In this document: positions 25,800-34,943 of the stretch, in pieces
Position numbering within the stretch: position 1 is the stretch's first letter
Layout of the letters: each line of letters starts with the position of its first letter
Assembly (NCBI RefSeq): GCF_009796825.1
Contig: NZ_CP047030.1
Span: 1,525,501 to 1,589,500, forward strand
Source: Algibacter sp. L3A6
GTDB lineage: Bacteria; Bacteroidota; Bacteroidia; Flavobacteriales; Flavobacteriaceae
DNA: 64,000 bases
Direction of reading: 5' to 3'
Position numbers and translations under genes: made by a program
Notes under the pieces: generated by a model
What the model was told of the DNA's origin: nothing
The model's database searches: none
What the model saw: the letters and a program-made list of their open reading frames with translations, nothing else

Positions 25800-27491
25800 A
25801 TGAGTAATAAAAAACATCACGAAAGAACGAGAGCTCAGGAGAGTTCGAATGCTATTGAGCGCTTGTATATTACTATGCGCCACTTATTTAATCGCGGTTT
25901 CTATAAACCTATGGGGATTTCTGGTGAAACACTAAGGAGCTCTCTACTTTTATTGAGACCAGAAATTTATGGTTCTATTGGCGACGAAAAAGCCGAACTT
26001 GAAGGTTTACTTTACGTAATTGATAGATTACCAATTGGTATTGAAGAGTGCATGTTTATCAATTTAACCAGTGATGAAGGTTATGGAGATTCGCATTTTG
26101 AACCTATAATTCCACCAAAAAGACGTCGTAATTGCTACCGTATTGATGATGAGCAAATGAATATCGAAATTACACGCGGTCGCTCTGAAATTTACGATAT
26201 TTTAACGCATCTTACTTTTCTGTTTGTAGAGTCTCATAAAATTAGCACGCGTGTATTAATTAACGATGAAGGAGACACAACGCGCGATTGGATAAAACTA
26301 GAAAATGCTGTTTTATCTAAAAAGAAATTTACACAAGAAGAACGTGAAGTTGCTATTACACATACTGCAAATATTTTAGGCAGAACTTTTAAAGAAATTA
26401 CAGATGTATATAGCGCATTTGCTACGGCTTCGCAGCCAGAGCGTTTGTTGCATATTGTGTATTGGTTAGGTAAATTGGCGATAGAAGAATTGGTTGGTAA
26501 TAATAAACGAACTATTACGTTTAGCCCGGTTTTAAGAGAACGTATCGGTCATCATATCCATGGTGAAATATGGTCGAATACCATTAAGGAAACATTACAT
26601 AAAAATAATTTATTAGAAAGACCAATTCATATTATAAGTGCAAACATGCATAGTGTTATGAATACGCTTTTTGCTCCAAATGCTTTAAAACCTATTGTAG
26701 CTAAAAAAGATATATTTGAAGTTTACGAGTCTTTAAGTCATAAAGAAAACGAGAGCTTACGCAATAAAATTTCTAAAGAAGCGTTGCAAAAAGGGATGTT
26801 TTATATTAAAGATACATCGGGAGCAAACATTGATGTGCAAATATTTGACACCAGTAAAATTGATAACTCTAAGTTAGATATTAAAGCTTCTGAAACCGTT
26901 TTAAAAGAAAAGAAGCCCGTAATTATAGTAATGGACTATGCTTTTGGAGAGCAAGCTTACGAAACGATAGACGAGCTTTTGAAGCCCTATAAACCTAAAG
27001 GGAAAGAGAAAGTACATATGAATGTAGAATCTCTATCCATAATGGGTAAAGCAGGTATTTTAGAAGGTGGTAAAGGTGATATTATGATACCATCGGCACA
27101 TATTTTTGAAGGTACAGCAGATAACTATCCTTTTGATAACGAATTAAAGCGTGAAGATTTAGAAGGGAAGGGTGTAAATGTTTATGATGGTTCTATGATA
27201 ACCGTTTTAGGAACATCGCTTCAAAATAAAGATATTTTGAAATTCTTTTACAATTCCACATGGAACGTGATTGGATTAGAAATGGAAGGTGCACATTACC
27301 AAAAAGCCATACAAGCAGCATCTAAAGTACGTGGAAGTATAAGTCCAGATGTAAAAGTGCGTTATGCATATTACGCTAGTGATAACCCGCTAGAAACAGG
27401 AGCAACATTAGCCTCTGGAGGTTTAGGTGCCTCTGGAGTAAGACCAACATATTTAATTACAAGAACCATATTAGAACAAATATTAAATTAA
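25800..27491 (+). CDS. DUF6909 family protein with nucleoside-phosphorylase-like C-terminal half
   Basis: A soluble 563-residue protein that I associate with the Flavobacteria family DUF6909. The N-terminal half is helical with no motif I can name. The C-terminal half (about 370-563) contains MNVESLSIMGKAGIL, GDIMIPSAHIFEGTADNYPF and NVIGLEMEGAHYQKAI. The last of these is the E-M-E-G signature of the purine nucleoside/uridine phosphorylase superfamily, in which the Glu residues bind ribose. A nucleosidase- or phosphorylase-like activity is an inference. It lies 4 bases before the Wzz-like gene. Confidence 0.7.
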   Translation: MSNKKHHERTRAQESSNAIERLYITMRHLFNRGFYKPMGISGETLRSSLLLLRPEIYGSIGDEKAELEGLLYVIDRLPIGIEECMFINLTSDEGYGDSHFEPIIPPKRRRNCYRIDDEQMNIEITRGRSEIYDILTHLTFLFVESHKISTRVLINDEGDTTRDWIKLENAVLSKKKFTQEEREVAITHTANILGRTFKEITDVYSAFATASQPERLLHIVYWLGKLAIEELVGNNKRTITFSPVLRERIGHHIHGEIWSNTIKETLHKNNLLERPIHIISANMHSVMNTLFAPNALKPIVAKKDIFEVYESLSHKENESLRNKISKEALQKGMFYIKDTSGANIDVQIFDTSKIDNSKLDIKASETVLKEKKPVIIVMDYAFGEQAYETIDELLKPYKPKGKEKVHMNVESLSIMGKAGILEGGKGDIMIPSAHIFEGTADNYPFDNELKREDLEGKGVNVYDGSMITVLGTSLQNKDILKFFYNSTWNVIGLEMEGAHYQKAIQAASKVRGSISPDVKVRYAYYASDNPLETGATLASGGLGASGVRPTYLITRTILEQILN

Positions 27492-27495
27492 AATT

Positions 27496-28566
27496 ATGAG
27501 TAAAGAGTTACCACAACCGCAACAATCTGAAGAGGTAGATTTAGGGCAGTTATTTAAACTTATAGGAAATGCTTTTGATAGACTTTTTAAGTTTATTGGA
27601 GGGTTTTTTACAAAGATATTTGAATTATTTATAGGTGTTCTATCTCATTTTTTTAAAAGAAAAATTTGGTATGCTTCGGTTGTTATAATTGGTTTTGCAG
27701 TAGGTATCTTTATGGATTCAACGTCTGATAAAACTTATGGAGCAAATATGTTTATCGAGACTAATTTTAATTCCGCTAGGCAGGTTTACGAAAATATTCA
27801 AGAATTTCATCAATTAGCCAATAAAGATAAAGATTTTGTAGAGCTTTCTAAGCGATTAAATATCACTGAAGAGGAAGCGAAAACATTAAAAGGGTTTTAT
27901 ATTCAACCTGATGCAGATGAAAATTTTATGGTAGAGAAATATTCAGGCTTTTATAAAAAATTAGATTCTACTTCAAGATTGGAGATGAATTATGAACGGT
28001 TTAAAGAATCTTTATCATCTTATGATTTTAGAATCCATCTAATCGGTGTAGCAACAACAAATAAAAAGATTTATAAGAGTATAGAGGAAGCTTTTGTTAA
28101 AGAAATATCTCGTAATACTTATTTAGAAGAAATTGTTGAGGTTAATCTTGAAAACTTAAATAAAAAAGATGATGCTCTTTTAGTGCAGATACAAAAAACA
28201 GACTCGTTAGTAAAAGAATATTTAAGCATAAGAATAAACGAATCTGAAAAAGAGAATTTGACAGGTTCTGGGACAAATTTATATATGGGTAGTACGGAAT
28301 CTGGAAGTTTAATTATGGATGAATCCGTGATTATAGAAAAACGTCTTGATCTGGAGGCTCAAAGAAGAATGATTAATAAGGATAAGGTTGAGCAAAAAAA
28401 TGTTATTAATGTGATAGCTAATTTTCCTACTACTGGTTATGATATTAGTAATTGGTATGAGAAGAAGAAATTTCTAATACCTTTAGTTTTATTTTTATTA
28501 ACTTTTTCCGTTTTTATTATTATTGGTTTAGGACAATACTTAAAAAACAAAGAGGGTAATAGTTAA
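27496..28566 (+). CDS. Wzz/chain-length-determinant-like protein
   Basis: The protein has 356 residues, with one membrane helix at about 55-73 (WYASVVIIGFAVGIFM) and a second at about 328-348 close to the C-terminus. Between them is a helical, charged, presumably periplasmic domain. Two helices flanking a periplasmic domain is the layout of polysaccharide co-polymerases (Wzz), and the gene opens a Wzx/Wzy locus. No proline-rich Wzz motif is obvious in the second helix, so the family call rests on topology and context. The long N-terminal amphipathic stretch (about 15-48) is unusual. Confidence 0.6.
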   Translation: MSKELPQPQQSEEVDLGQLFKLIGNAFDRLFKFIGGFFTKIFELFIGVLSHFFKRKIWYASVVIIGFAVGIFMDSTSDKTYGANMFIETNFNSARQVYENIQEFHQLANKDKDFVELSKRLNITEEEAKTLKGFYIQPDADENFMVEKYSGFYKKLDSTSRLEMNYERFKESLSSYDFRIHLIGVATTNKKIYKSIEEAFVKEISRNTYLEEIVEVNLENLNKKDDALLVQIQKTDSLVKEYLSIRINESEKENLTGSGTNLYMGSTESGSLIMDESVIIEKRLDLEAQRRMINKDKVEQKNVINVIANFPTTGYDISNWYEKKKFLIPLVLFLLTFSVFIIIGLGQYLKNKEGNS

Positions 28567-28626
28567 GGGTTTCTTGTGCTATTTAAATTAGTGTTTATAA
28601 TGTTAAAATAAATTCTGTTAAAAATT

Positions 28627-29679
28627 ATGAAGCCTAAGTCTATTTTAATAACGGGAGGAGCAGGATTTATAGGTTCTCATGTTGTTAAATTATATGTGCA
28701 AAAATATCCTCATTATAAAATTGTTAATTTGGATGCACTCACATACGCAGGTAATTTAGAAAACCTAAAAGAAATTGAATTAAAGGATAATTATAATTTT
28801 ATAAAAGGAGATATTACCGAAGAGGTTTTTGTGAATGAGCTCTTTAAGAAATATCTATTTGATAAAGTAATTCATTTAGCTGCGGAGTCTCACGTAGATA
28901 GGTCTATAGAAGACCCTTTATCTTTTGTTAAAACAAATGTTATAGGGACTTTAAACTTGTTGAATGCTTTTAAAGATACTTGGGAGAATAATTTTGATAA
29001 TAAGCTTTTTTATCATGTAAGTACCGATGAGGTTTATGGTAGTTTAGGTGAAACAGGCTTATTTGATGAAAAAACGGCATATAATCCAAATTCTCCTTAT
29101 TCAGCCTCTAAGGCGAGTTCAGATCATTTTGTTAGAGCGTATGGAGAAACATATGGGATGCCATATATTATTACAAATTGCTCTAATAATTATGGGGAGA
29201 ATCAGTTTCCAGAGAAGTTAATCCCTTTGTTCATAAATAATGTAATTAACAATAAGCCATTACCTGTCTATGGAGATGGAAATTACACTAGAGATTGGCT
29301 TTATGTACAAGATCATGTAGAAGCTATTGATGTAGTTTTTCATAAAGGAAGGAATAAAGAAACATATAATATTGGAGGCTTTAATGAGTGGAGGAATATT
29401 GATTTGGTAAAATTGCTATGTAGGCAATTAGATAAAAAATTAAATAGAAAGAAAGGGAGTTCGGAAAACTTAATAACTTATGTCAAAGATCGTCCGGGTC
29501 ATGATTTACGATATGCTATTGATGCTTTAAAAATTAAAAATGAATTAGATTGGACGCCTTCTGTAACATTTGAAGAAGGTTTAAGTAAAACCATAGATTG
29601 GTATTTAAATAACCCAAAATGGTTGGAGAATGTAACTAGCGGAGCTTATCAATTATACTACGAAAAACAGTATAATTAA
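28627..29679 (+). CDS. rfbB: dTDP-glucose 4,6-dehydratase
   Basis: An SDR-type enzyme making dTDP-4-keto-6-deoxyglucose, the second step of dTDP-L-rhamnose synthesis. It has 350 residues. The NAD motif is TGGAGFIGSHVV, with HLAAESHVDRSI, STDEVYGSLG and the catalytic YSASKA following. GDGNYTRDWLYVQDH is also typical. It is the first of four rhamnose genes in the order rfbB-A-C-D, with gaps of 11, -1 and 2 bases. Confidence 0.96.
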   Translation: MKPKSILITGGAGFIGSHVVKLYVQKYPHYKIVNLDALTYAGNLENLKEIELKDNYNFIKGDITEEVFVNELFKKYLFDKVIHLAAESHVDRSIEDPLSFVKTNVIGTLNLLNAFKDTWENNFDNKLFYHVSTDEVYGSLGETGLFDEKTAYNPNSPYSASKASSDHFVRAYGETYGMPYIITNCSNNYGENQFPEKLIPLFINNVINNKPLPVYGDGNYTRDWLYVQDHVEAIDVVFHKGRNKETYNIGGFNEWRNIDLVKLLCRQLDKKLNRKKGSSENLITYVKDRPGHDLRYAIDALKIKNELDWTPSVTFEEGLSKTIDWYLNNPKWLENVTSGAYQLYYEKQYN

Positions 29680-29690
29680 AATATTATAAA

Positions 29691-30557
29691 ATGAAAGGAA
29701 TTATATTGGCGGGTGGATCCGGTACAAGACTCCACCCATTAACATTATCTATAAGTAAGCAGTTGATGCCTGTTTATGATAAGCCAATGATATATTATCC
29801 TTTATCTACACTTATTTATGCTGGTATTAAGGAGATATTAATTATTTCTACGCCTAAAGATTTACCATTATTTCAAGATTTATTGGGAGATGGAACTAAG
29901 TACGGATGCCGTTTTGAATATGCAGCACAAGAGAAGCCTAACGGATTAGCGGAAGCCTTTATTATTGGTTCCGATTTTATTGGTAAAGATAAAGTGGCTC
30001 TAATTTTGGGCGACAATATATTTTACGGAACAGGTTTAGCAAAATTGTTACAAGCAAATAATGAGCCTAACGGTGGTATTATATATGCCTATAGGGTTCA
30101 AGATCCTGAGCGATATGGTGTTGTAGAATTTGATGAAGATGGTCATGCCATCTCTATTGAAGAAAAACCAGAATCTCCTAAGTCTAATTTTGCTGTTCCA
30201 GGTATTTATTTTTATGATAACTCGGTGGTTGAAATTGCAAAAAAATTAAGTCCTAGTAAAAGAGGAGAATTAGAGATTACAGATATTAATAAGGTTTATT
30301 TAAACCAAGGAAATCTTCATGTAAGTATTTTAGATAGGGGTACGGCTTGGTTAGATACAGGTACTTTTCAGTCACTTATGCAGGCAGCTCAGTTTGTTGA
30401 GGTTATAGAAGAACGTCAAGGTTTAAAAATAGGAGCTATTGAGGGAGCCGCTTTTGAAATGGGTCTTATTAATGAAGAAGAATTAAAAGTTTTAGCTGAG
30501 CCTTTACTGAAAAGTGGTTATGGTAAAAACCTACTAGGTTTATTGAAAAAGGAATAA
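29691..30557 (+). CDS. rfbA: Glucose-1-phosphate thymidylyltransferase
   Basis: This enzyme makes dTDP-glucose from dTTP and glucose-1-phosphate. It has 288 residues. The nucleotide-binding start is ILAGGSGTRLHPLTLSISKQ, and LILGDNIFYG and DRGTAWLDTGTFQSL are family marks. The last base of its TAA stop is the first base of the rfbC ATG, indicating translational coupling. Confidence 0.97.
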   Translation: MKGIILAGGSGTRLHPLTLSISKQLMPVYDKPMIYYPLSTLIYAGIKEILIISTPKDLPLFQDLLGDGTKYGCRFEYAAQEKPNGLAEAFIIGSDFIGKDKVALILGDNIFYGTGLAKLLQANNEPNGGIIYAYRVQDPERYGVVEFDEDGHAISIEEKPESPKSNFAVPGIYFYDNSVVEIAKKLSPSKRGELEITDINKVYLNQGNLHVSILDRGTAWLDTGTFQSLMQAAQFVEVIEERQGLKIGAIEGAAFEMGLINEEELKVLAEPLLKSGYGKNLLGLLKKE

Positions 30558-31102
30558 TGACTGTAAAAGAAACCGAATTAAACGATTGTTTTATATTGGA
30601 ACCTAAAGTGTTTTTAGATAAAAGAGGTTGTTTTATAGAAAGTTATAACAAAAGGATATTTGATGAACTTACTGGACAAAAGATTGATTTTGTTCAGGAC
30701 AACGAATCGTTTTCTAAAAGAGGCGTTCTAAGAGGTCTTCATTTTCAAAAAGGAAAACATGCTCAAGCTAAGCTTGTAAGAGTGATTACAGGGAGTGTTT
30801 TAGATGTTGTGGTTGATTTAAGAGAAGAGTCTAATACTTTTGGAAAGCATTTTTCAATCGAATTATCTGAAGATAATAAAAAACAGTTATTTATTCCAAG
30901 AGGTTTCGCTCATGGATTTGTTGTTTTAAGTGATGCCGTCCTTTTTACATATAAATGTGATAATTTTTATAATAAGGAATCCGAATCTGGGATTATTTAT
31001 AACGACAAGGTTTTAAATATTGATTGGAAACTTTCAGAGAATGAAATTGTTGTTTCGGAGAAAGATTTGATTTTACCAACCTTTAATGATTTATTCAAAT
31101 AA
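30557..31102 (+). CDS. rfbC: dTDP-4-dehydrorhamnose 3,5-epimerase
   Basis: A cupin-fold enzyme of 181 residues. The motif VLRGLHFQKGKHAQAKLVR carries the catalytic His of GLHFQ, and VLDVVVDLR and IPRGFAHGFVVLS follow, as in RmlC. It converts dTDP-4-keto-6-deoxy-D-glucose to the L-lyxo form for rfbD. Confidence 0.97.
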   Translation: MTVKETELNDCFILEPKVFLDKRGCFIESYNKRIFDELTGQKIDFVQDNESFSKRGVLRGLHFQKGKHAQAKLVRVITGSVLDVVVDLREESNTFGKHFSIELSEDNKKQLFIPRGFAHGFVVLSDAVLFTYKCDNFYNKESESGIIYNDKVLNIDWKLSENEIVVSEKDLILPTFNDLFK

Positions 31103-31104
31103 TT

Positions 31105-31878
31105 ATGCGAGTATTAGTCACGGGATCTACAGGTCAGTTAGGTAAAACCATAGAAGAATTATATTTAAACAACAATGAAGGCATTGAATTTATATTCACT
31201 TCTAAATCGAAATTAGATATTACAGATATTAACTCAGTACAAAATATATTTGAAACAGAACAATTTGATTATTGTATTAATTGCGCAGCATATACAAATG
31301 TTGAACAAGCTGAAAAAACACCAAAAATAGCATTTGATGTAAATGCGGAAGGTGTTAAAAACTTGGCTAAAGTATGTAAAGAGTATGGTGTCGTTTTAAT
31401 TCATGTATCTACAGATTATGTTTTCGATGGTGAGAAAAAAACACCTTATACTGTGACCGATGAAGCCAATCCAATAAATGAGTATGGAAAATCTAAATTG
31501 AAGGGTGAAAATTATATTAAAGAGGTTTTAGAAAAATATTTCATTGTAAGGACATCTTGGTTATATAGTAAAAAATATGGTAAGAATTTTTACAAAACCA
31601 TCTTAGAAAAAAGTACAACAGAGAAAGAACTCCATATTATAGATAGTCAAACAGGTTGTCCTACGGATACTGCTAACCTAGCCGATTATCTTTTTAAGTT
31701 ATTAAAGGATAATAATTTTGGAATTCATCACTTTACCGATAAAAAAGCTATGACATGGCATGATTTTTCTAAGAAAATACTTACAGAAAACAACATGCTT
31801 GGTAATATAAAACTTGTTAAAGCAAACAATTATCGTACTTTTGTATCAAGACCTAAATACTCTGTTTTAGCAGAATAA
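31105..31878 (+). CDS. rfbD: dTDP-4-dehydrorhamnose reductase, short at the C-terminus
   Basis: The last step of dTDP-L-rhamnose synthesis. The NAD(P) motif TGSTGQLGKTI, the sequence HVSTDYVFDGEKKTPYT, the catalytic Tyr-Lys in EYGKSKLKGE and RTSWLYSKKYGKNF are intact. The protein ends at 257 residues, just after RPKYSVLAE. Homologues of RmlD type usually continue for about 25-30 residues with a closing helix. No convincing continuation is seen in another frame, although IGVQI is readable in a shifted frame at about 31900. The active site is complete, so it may still work. Confidence 0.88.
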   Translation: MRVLVTGSTGQLGKTIEELYLNNNEGIEFIFTSKSKLDITDINSVQNIFETEQFDYCINCAAYTNVEQAEKTPKIAFDVNAEGVKNLAKVCKEYGVVLIHVSTDYVFDGEKKTPYTVTDEANPINEYGKSKLKGENYIKEVLEKYFIVRTSWLYSKKYGKNFYKTILEKSTTEKELHIIDSQTGCPTDTANLADYLFKLLKDNNFGIHHFTDKKAMTWHDFSKKILTENNMLGNIKLVKANNYRTFVSRPKYSVLAE

Positions 31879-31956
31879 TTATTACTTTAAAGGGTTGTAA
31901 AATTGGAGTACAAATTTTTATAAGAAAACAAATAATTTAAATTAGAATAAGATCAT

Positions 31957-32973
31957 ATGCTAGATTTAAAAGAAAAATCAATATTGATTACAGGAGGTAC
32001 AGGTTCGCTTGGAAAAGCATTAACAAGTCATATACTTACTAAGTATCCGGAAACGAGAAGGCTTATAATCTATTCTAGAGATGAGCAAAAACAGTTTCAA
32101 ATGGCTCAAGAATATCCTATTGAAAAATATCCTCAAATACGCTATTTTATTGGAGATGTTAGAGATAGAGAAAGGTTAGTAAGAGCTTTTCAAGGTGTAG
32201 ATTATGTAATACATGCAGCAGCTATGAAGCATGTGCATATTGCAGAGTATAATCCAGATGAATGCATAAAAACTAACATAGGAGGTGCCGAAAATGTAGT
32301 TGATGCATGTTTTAAAACTAAAGTAGAGCGTGTAGTGGCGCTTTCAACAGATAAAGCATGCGCCCCAATTAATCTTTATGGAGCTACAAAACTTACATCC
32401 GATAAATTATTTGTTGCAGCTAATAATATTAAAGGAGAAAACCCTATAAAATTTTCAGTAGTAAGATATGGAAATGTTATGGGGTCTAATGGTTCTGTTA
32501 TTCCATTTTTTATTAATAAAAAACAAGAGGGCAAGTTACCTATTACAGATCCTAATATGACTAGGTTTAATATTTCACTTCAGGGAGGAGTAGATATGGT
32601 AATGCATGCATTAGAGCATGCATGGGGAGGTGAATTATTTGTTCCAAAAATTCCTTCATATAAAATTATGGACGTCGCAAATGCTATTGGACCAAATTGC
32701 GAAAAACCAATAGTAGGTATAAGACCAGGAGAAAAAGTACATGAGGAAATGATTACATCATCTGATTCTTTTTATACTTATGATTTAGGAAAGTATTATA
32801 CTATTTTACCGGCAACTCATTCATGGAAAATTGAGGACTATTTGGAAAAATTTAAAGCTAAAAAAGTAGAGTTAGGGTTTAGTTATAATTCTGGAGATAA
32901 TACAGAATGGGAAACCGTTGAAACCTTAAGAAGTCTAATAAAAGAACACGTAGATACTAATTTCGAAGCATAA
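31957..32973 (+). CDS. pseB: UDP-N-acetylglucosamine 4,6-dehydratase (inverting)
   Basis: The first step of CMP-pseudaminic acid synthesis: dehydration and C5 inversion of UDP-GlcNAc. It has 338 residues. Motifs are TGGTGSLGKAL, YSRDEQKQFQM, HAAAMKHVHIAEYNP, LSTDKACAPINLYGATKL and VVRYGNVMGSNGSVIPFF. The AAMKH and short form distinguish PseB from the membrane-bound CapD/WbpM dehydratases. It follows rfbD after 78 bases, and its stop overlaps the pseC start by one base. Confidence 0.94.
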   Translation: MLDLKEKSILITGGTGSLGKALTSHILTKYPETRRLIIYSRDEQKQFQMAQEYPIEKYPQIRYFIGDVRDRERLVRAFQGVDYVIHAAAMKHVHIAEYNPDECIKTNIGGAENVVDACFKTKVERVVALSTDKACAPINLYGATKLTSDKLFVAANNIKGENPIKFSVVRYGNVMGSNGSVIPFFINKKQEGKLPITDPNMTRFNISLQGGVDMVMHALEHAWGGELFVPKIPSYKIMDVANAIGPNCEKPIVGIRPGEKVHEEMITSSDSFYTYDLGKYYTILPATHSWKIEDYLEKFKAKKVELGFSYNSGDNTEWETVETLRSLIKEHVDTNFEA

Positions 32974-34118
32974 TGAAAGCTATACCTTACGGAAGACAAC
33001 ATATCGATCAAGATGATATTGATACAGTAGTGTCTACATTGAAGGCTGATTTTTTAACTCAAGGACCAAAAGTTAAAGAGTTTGAGGATAAGTTTGCAGC
33101 ATATGTAGGTGCTAAATATGCAGTGGCAGTTAATAATGCTACTTCAGGATTACATTTAGCGGTTTTGGCCTTAGATTTAAAGGAGGGAGAACGTGTAATT
33201 ACTACCCCTATTACCTTTGCGGCATCAGCCAATTGTGTGCGATATGCTGGTGGAGAAGTTTGGTTTGCGGACATCGATCCAGAATCTTATGTATTGTCTT
33301 TAGAAAGAACTAGAGAACTAATAGAGAGCAAACCAAAAGGGTTTTTTAAAGGAATAATTCCAGTAGATTTTGCAGGACTTCCTGTAGATTTGGAAGCTTT
33401 TAGAACTTTAGCAGATAAGCATGGTTTATGGATTATTGAAGATGCTTGTCATGCACCTGGAGGATACTTTACAGATTCTAAAGGTGAAAAACAAATGTGT
33501 GGTAATGGTAATTATGCAAATATTGGTATATTTTCATTTCATCCGGTAAAACATATTGCTTGTGGAGAAGGAGGAATGATAACTACAAATTCTGAAAAAT
33601 TATACAAAAAACTTGCTTCCTTAAGAACGCATGGTATTACCAAAGAAAACATGGCAGAAGATCATGGAGGTTGGTTTTATGAAATGCAAGAATTAGGCTA
33701 TAATTATAGATTAACAGATATTCAATCTGCTCTTGGGATTACACAGCTTGCTAAGAACAAAGCAGGAGTAGTCAGAAGAAACGAAATAGCCAATGCATAT
33801 AAAAAAGCCTTTAAAGAAATAATCAAGTTTCAAAAGTTGCCTGATGGTGTTTTAAATGCACACCATTTATTTGTTATTGAAGTTGAAGATAGAAAAGGGT
33901 TGTATGATTTTTTAAGAACACATAATATCTTTGCACAAATACACTATATTCCAGTACATAAATTACCTTATTATCAAGAAATTGGTTATGGTGGTGCTAC
34001 TTTGAGTAATGCGGAAAACTATTACTCTAATTGTATTAGTTTACCAATGTATCCTAGTTTAACATATGAAGAACAAATGTTTGTTATAAAAAGTGTTTAT
34101 GAATTCTTTAATAAATAA
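32973..34118 (+). CDS. pseC: UDP-4-keto-6-deoxy-GlcNAc/altrosamine aminotransferase
   Basis: A PLP-dependent DegT/DnrJ/EryC1-family aminotransferase with 381 residues. It adds the 4-amino group to the product of PseB. The PLP lysine is Lys193 in FSFHPVKHIACGEGGMI. VNNATSGLHLAVLAL and EDACHAPGG bind the cofactor phosphate and ring. Partner identity comes from its coupling to pseB and the pseG/pseI genes downstream. Confidence 0.93.
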   Translation: MKAIPYGRQHIDQDDIDTVVSTLKADFLTQGPKVKEFEDKFAAYVGAKYAVAVNNATSGLHLAVLALDLKEGERVITTPITFAASANCVRYAGGEVWFADIDPESYVLSLERTRELIESKPKGFFKGIIPVDFAGLPVDLEAFRTLADKHGLWIIEDACHAPGGYFTDSKGEKQMCGNGNYANIGIFSFHPVKHIACGEGGMITTNSEKLYKKLASLRTHGITKENMAEDHGGWFYEMQELGYNYRLTDIQSALGITQLAKNKAGVVRRNEIANAYKKAFKEIIKFQKLPDGVLNAHHLFVIEVEDRKGLYDFLRTHNIFAQIHYIPVHKLPYYQEIGYGGATLSNAENYYSNCISLPMYPSLTYEEQMFVIKSVYEFFNK

Positions 34119-34941
34119 AATAGGCCTTGGTACTGTTCAATTTGGAGCAAATTATGGAATATCTAATGTTAAGGGCAAAACACCTGATGCAGAAGTAAAA
34201 TCTATTTTGGCATATGCGCAAAAATCTGGAATAAATTATTTAGATACAGCTCATGCTTATGGTACAGCTGAATTAGTATTAGGTAAAAATAATCTAAACG
34301 AATTTAAGATAGTATCTAAATATTTATCAGGAGCAGAAAATAGTTTAGAGCAGCAAATTCACACATCACTAAAAAGGTTGAAACAATCATCTTTATATGC
34401 TTATTTAGCTCATAGACCTTTGGATTTAATAGAGAATAATTGTAAAAACTGGAAAGTTTTACAAGATTATAAAAGTAAAGGTAAAGTTGCTAAAATAGGT
34501 GCTTCTTTTAATACTATAGAAGAAATGGATGAACTTCTAAGTTCAGGTATTCAACTAGATATTATTCAAGTCCCATATAATTTTTTTGATACTAGATTTG
34601 AAAAAAACATGCAAAAATTACATAAATCAGGATGTGAGATACATACGCGCTCTACTTTTTTACAGGGTTTGTTTTTTTGTAATACAAATGAATTGAGTAG
34701 TTTTTTTGAAGAAGTAAAGCCACTAATTAAAGAATTACAAAGAATAGAAAATTTAGCAACTCAATTACTACAATATGTTTTAAAAAGAGATTTTATTGAT
34801 GTGGTTAATATTGGAGTAAATAATTTGGATCAGCTAGTAGAAAATATCTCTTTATTAGGGAAATTTGAAAACCAGTTAGTATCAAATGATAAAGCTATAA
34901 AAAATGAAATACTAATACCTTCAAAATGGCCAAAGCATTAG
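34099..34941 (+). CDS. Aldo/keto reductase in the pseudaminate cluster
   Basis: An NAD(P)H-dependent reductase of the AKR superfamily, 280 residues from ATG 34099. A GTG two codons earlier is the alternative. The catalytic tetrad is visible: Asp and Tyr in LDTAHAYGTAE, Lys in KIVSKY and His in YLAHRPLD. It overlaps pseC by 20 bases. Such reductases accompany nonulosonate genes in several flagellin- and O-antigen-modification loci, where the substrate is not settled. It is not part of the core Pse pathway. Confidence 0.85.
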   Translation: MNSLINKIGLGTVQFGANYGISNVKGKTPDAEVKSILAYAQKSGINYLDTAHAYGTAELVLGKNNLNEFKIVSKYLSGAENSLEQQIHTSLKRLKQSSLYAYLAHRPLDLIENNCKNWKVLQDYKSKGKVAKIGASFNTIEEMDELLSSGIQLDIIQVPYNFFDTRFEKNMQKLHKSGCEIHTRSTFLQGLFFCNTNELSSFFEEVKPLIKELQRIENLATQLLQYVLKRDFIDVVNIGVNNLDQLVENISLLGKFENQLVSNDKAIKNEILIPSKWPKH

Positions 34942-34943
34942 AT

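Noticed and set aside
27253..27268. ATTCCACATGGAACGT, a parS-like palindrome
   Set aside because: The core is CATG instead of CACGTG and it lies inside the DUF6909 coding frame, so it is probably chance.
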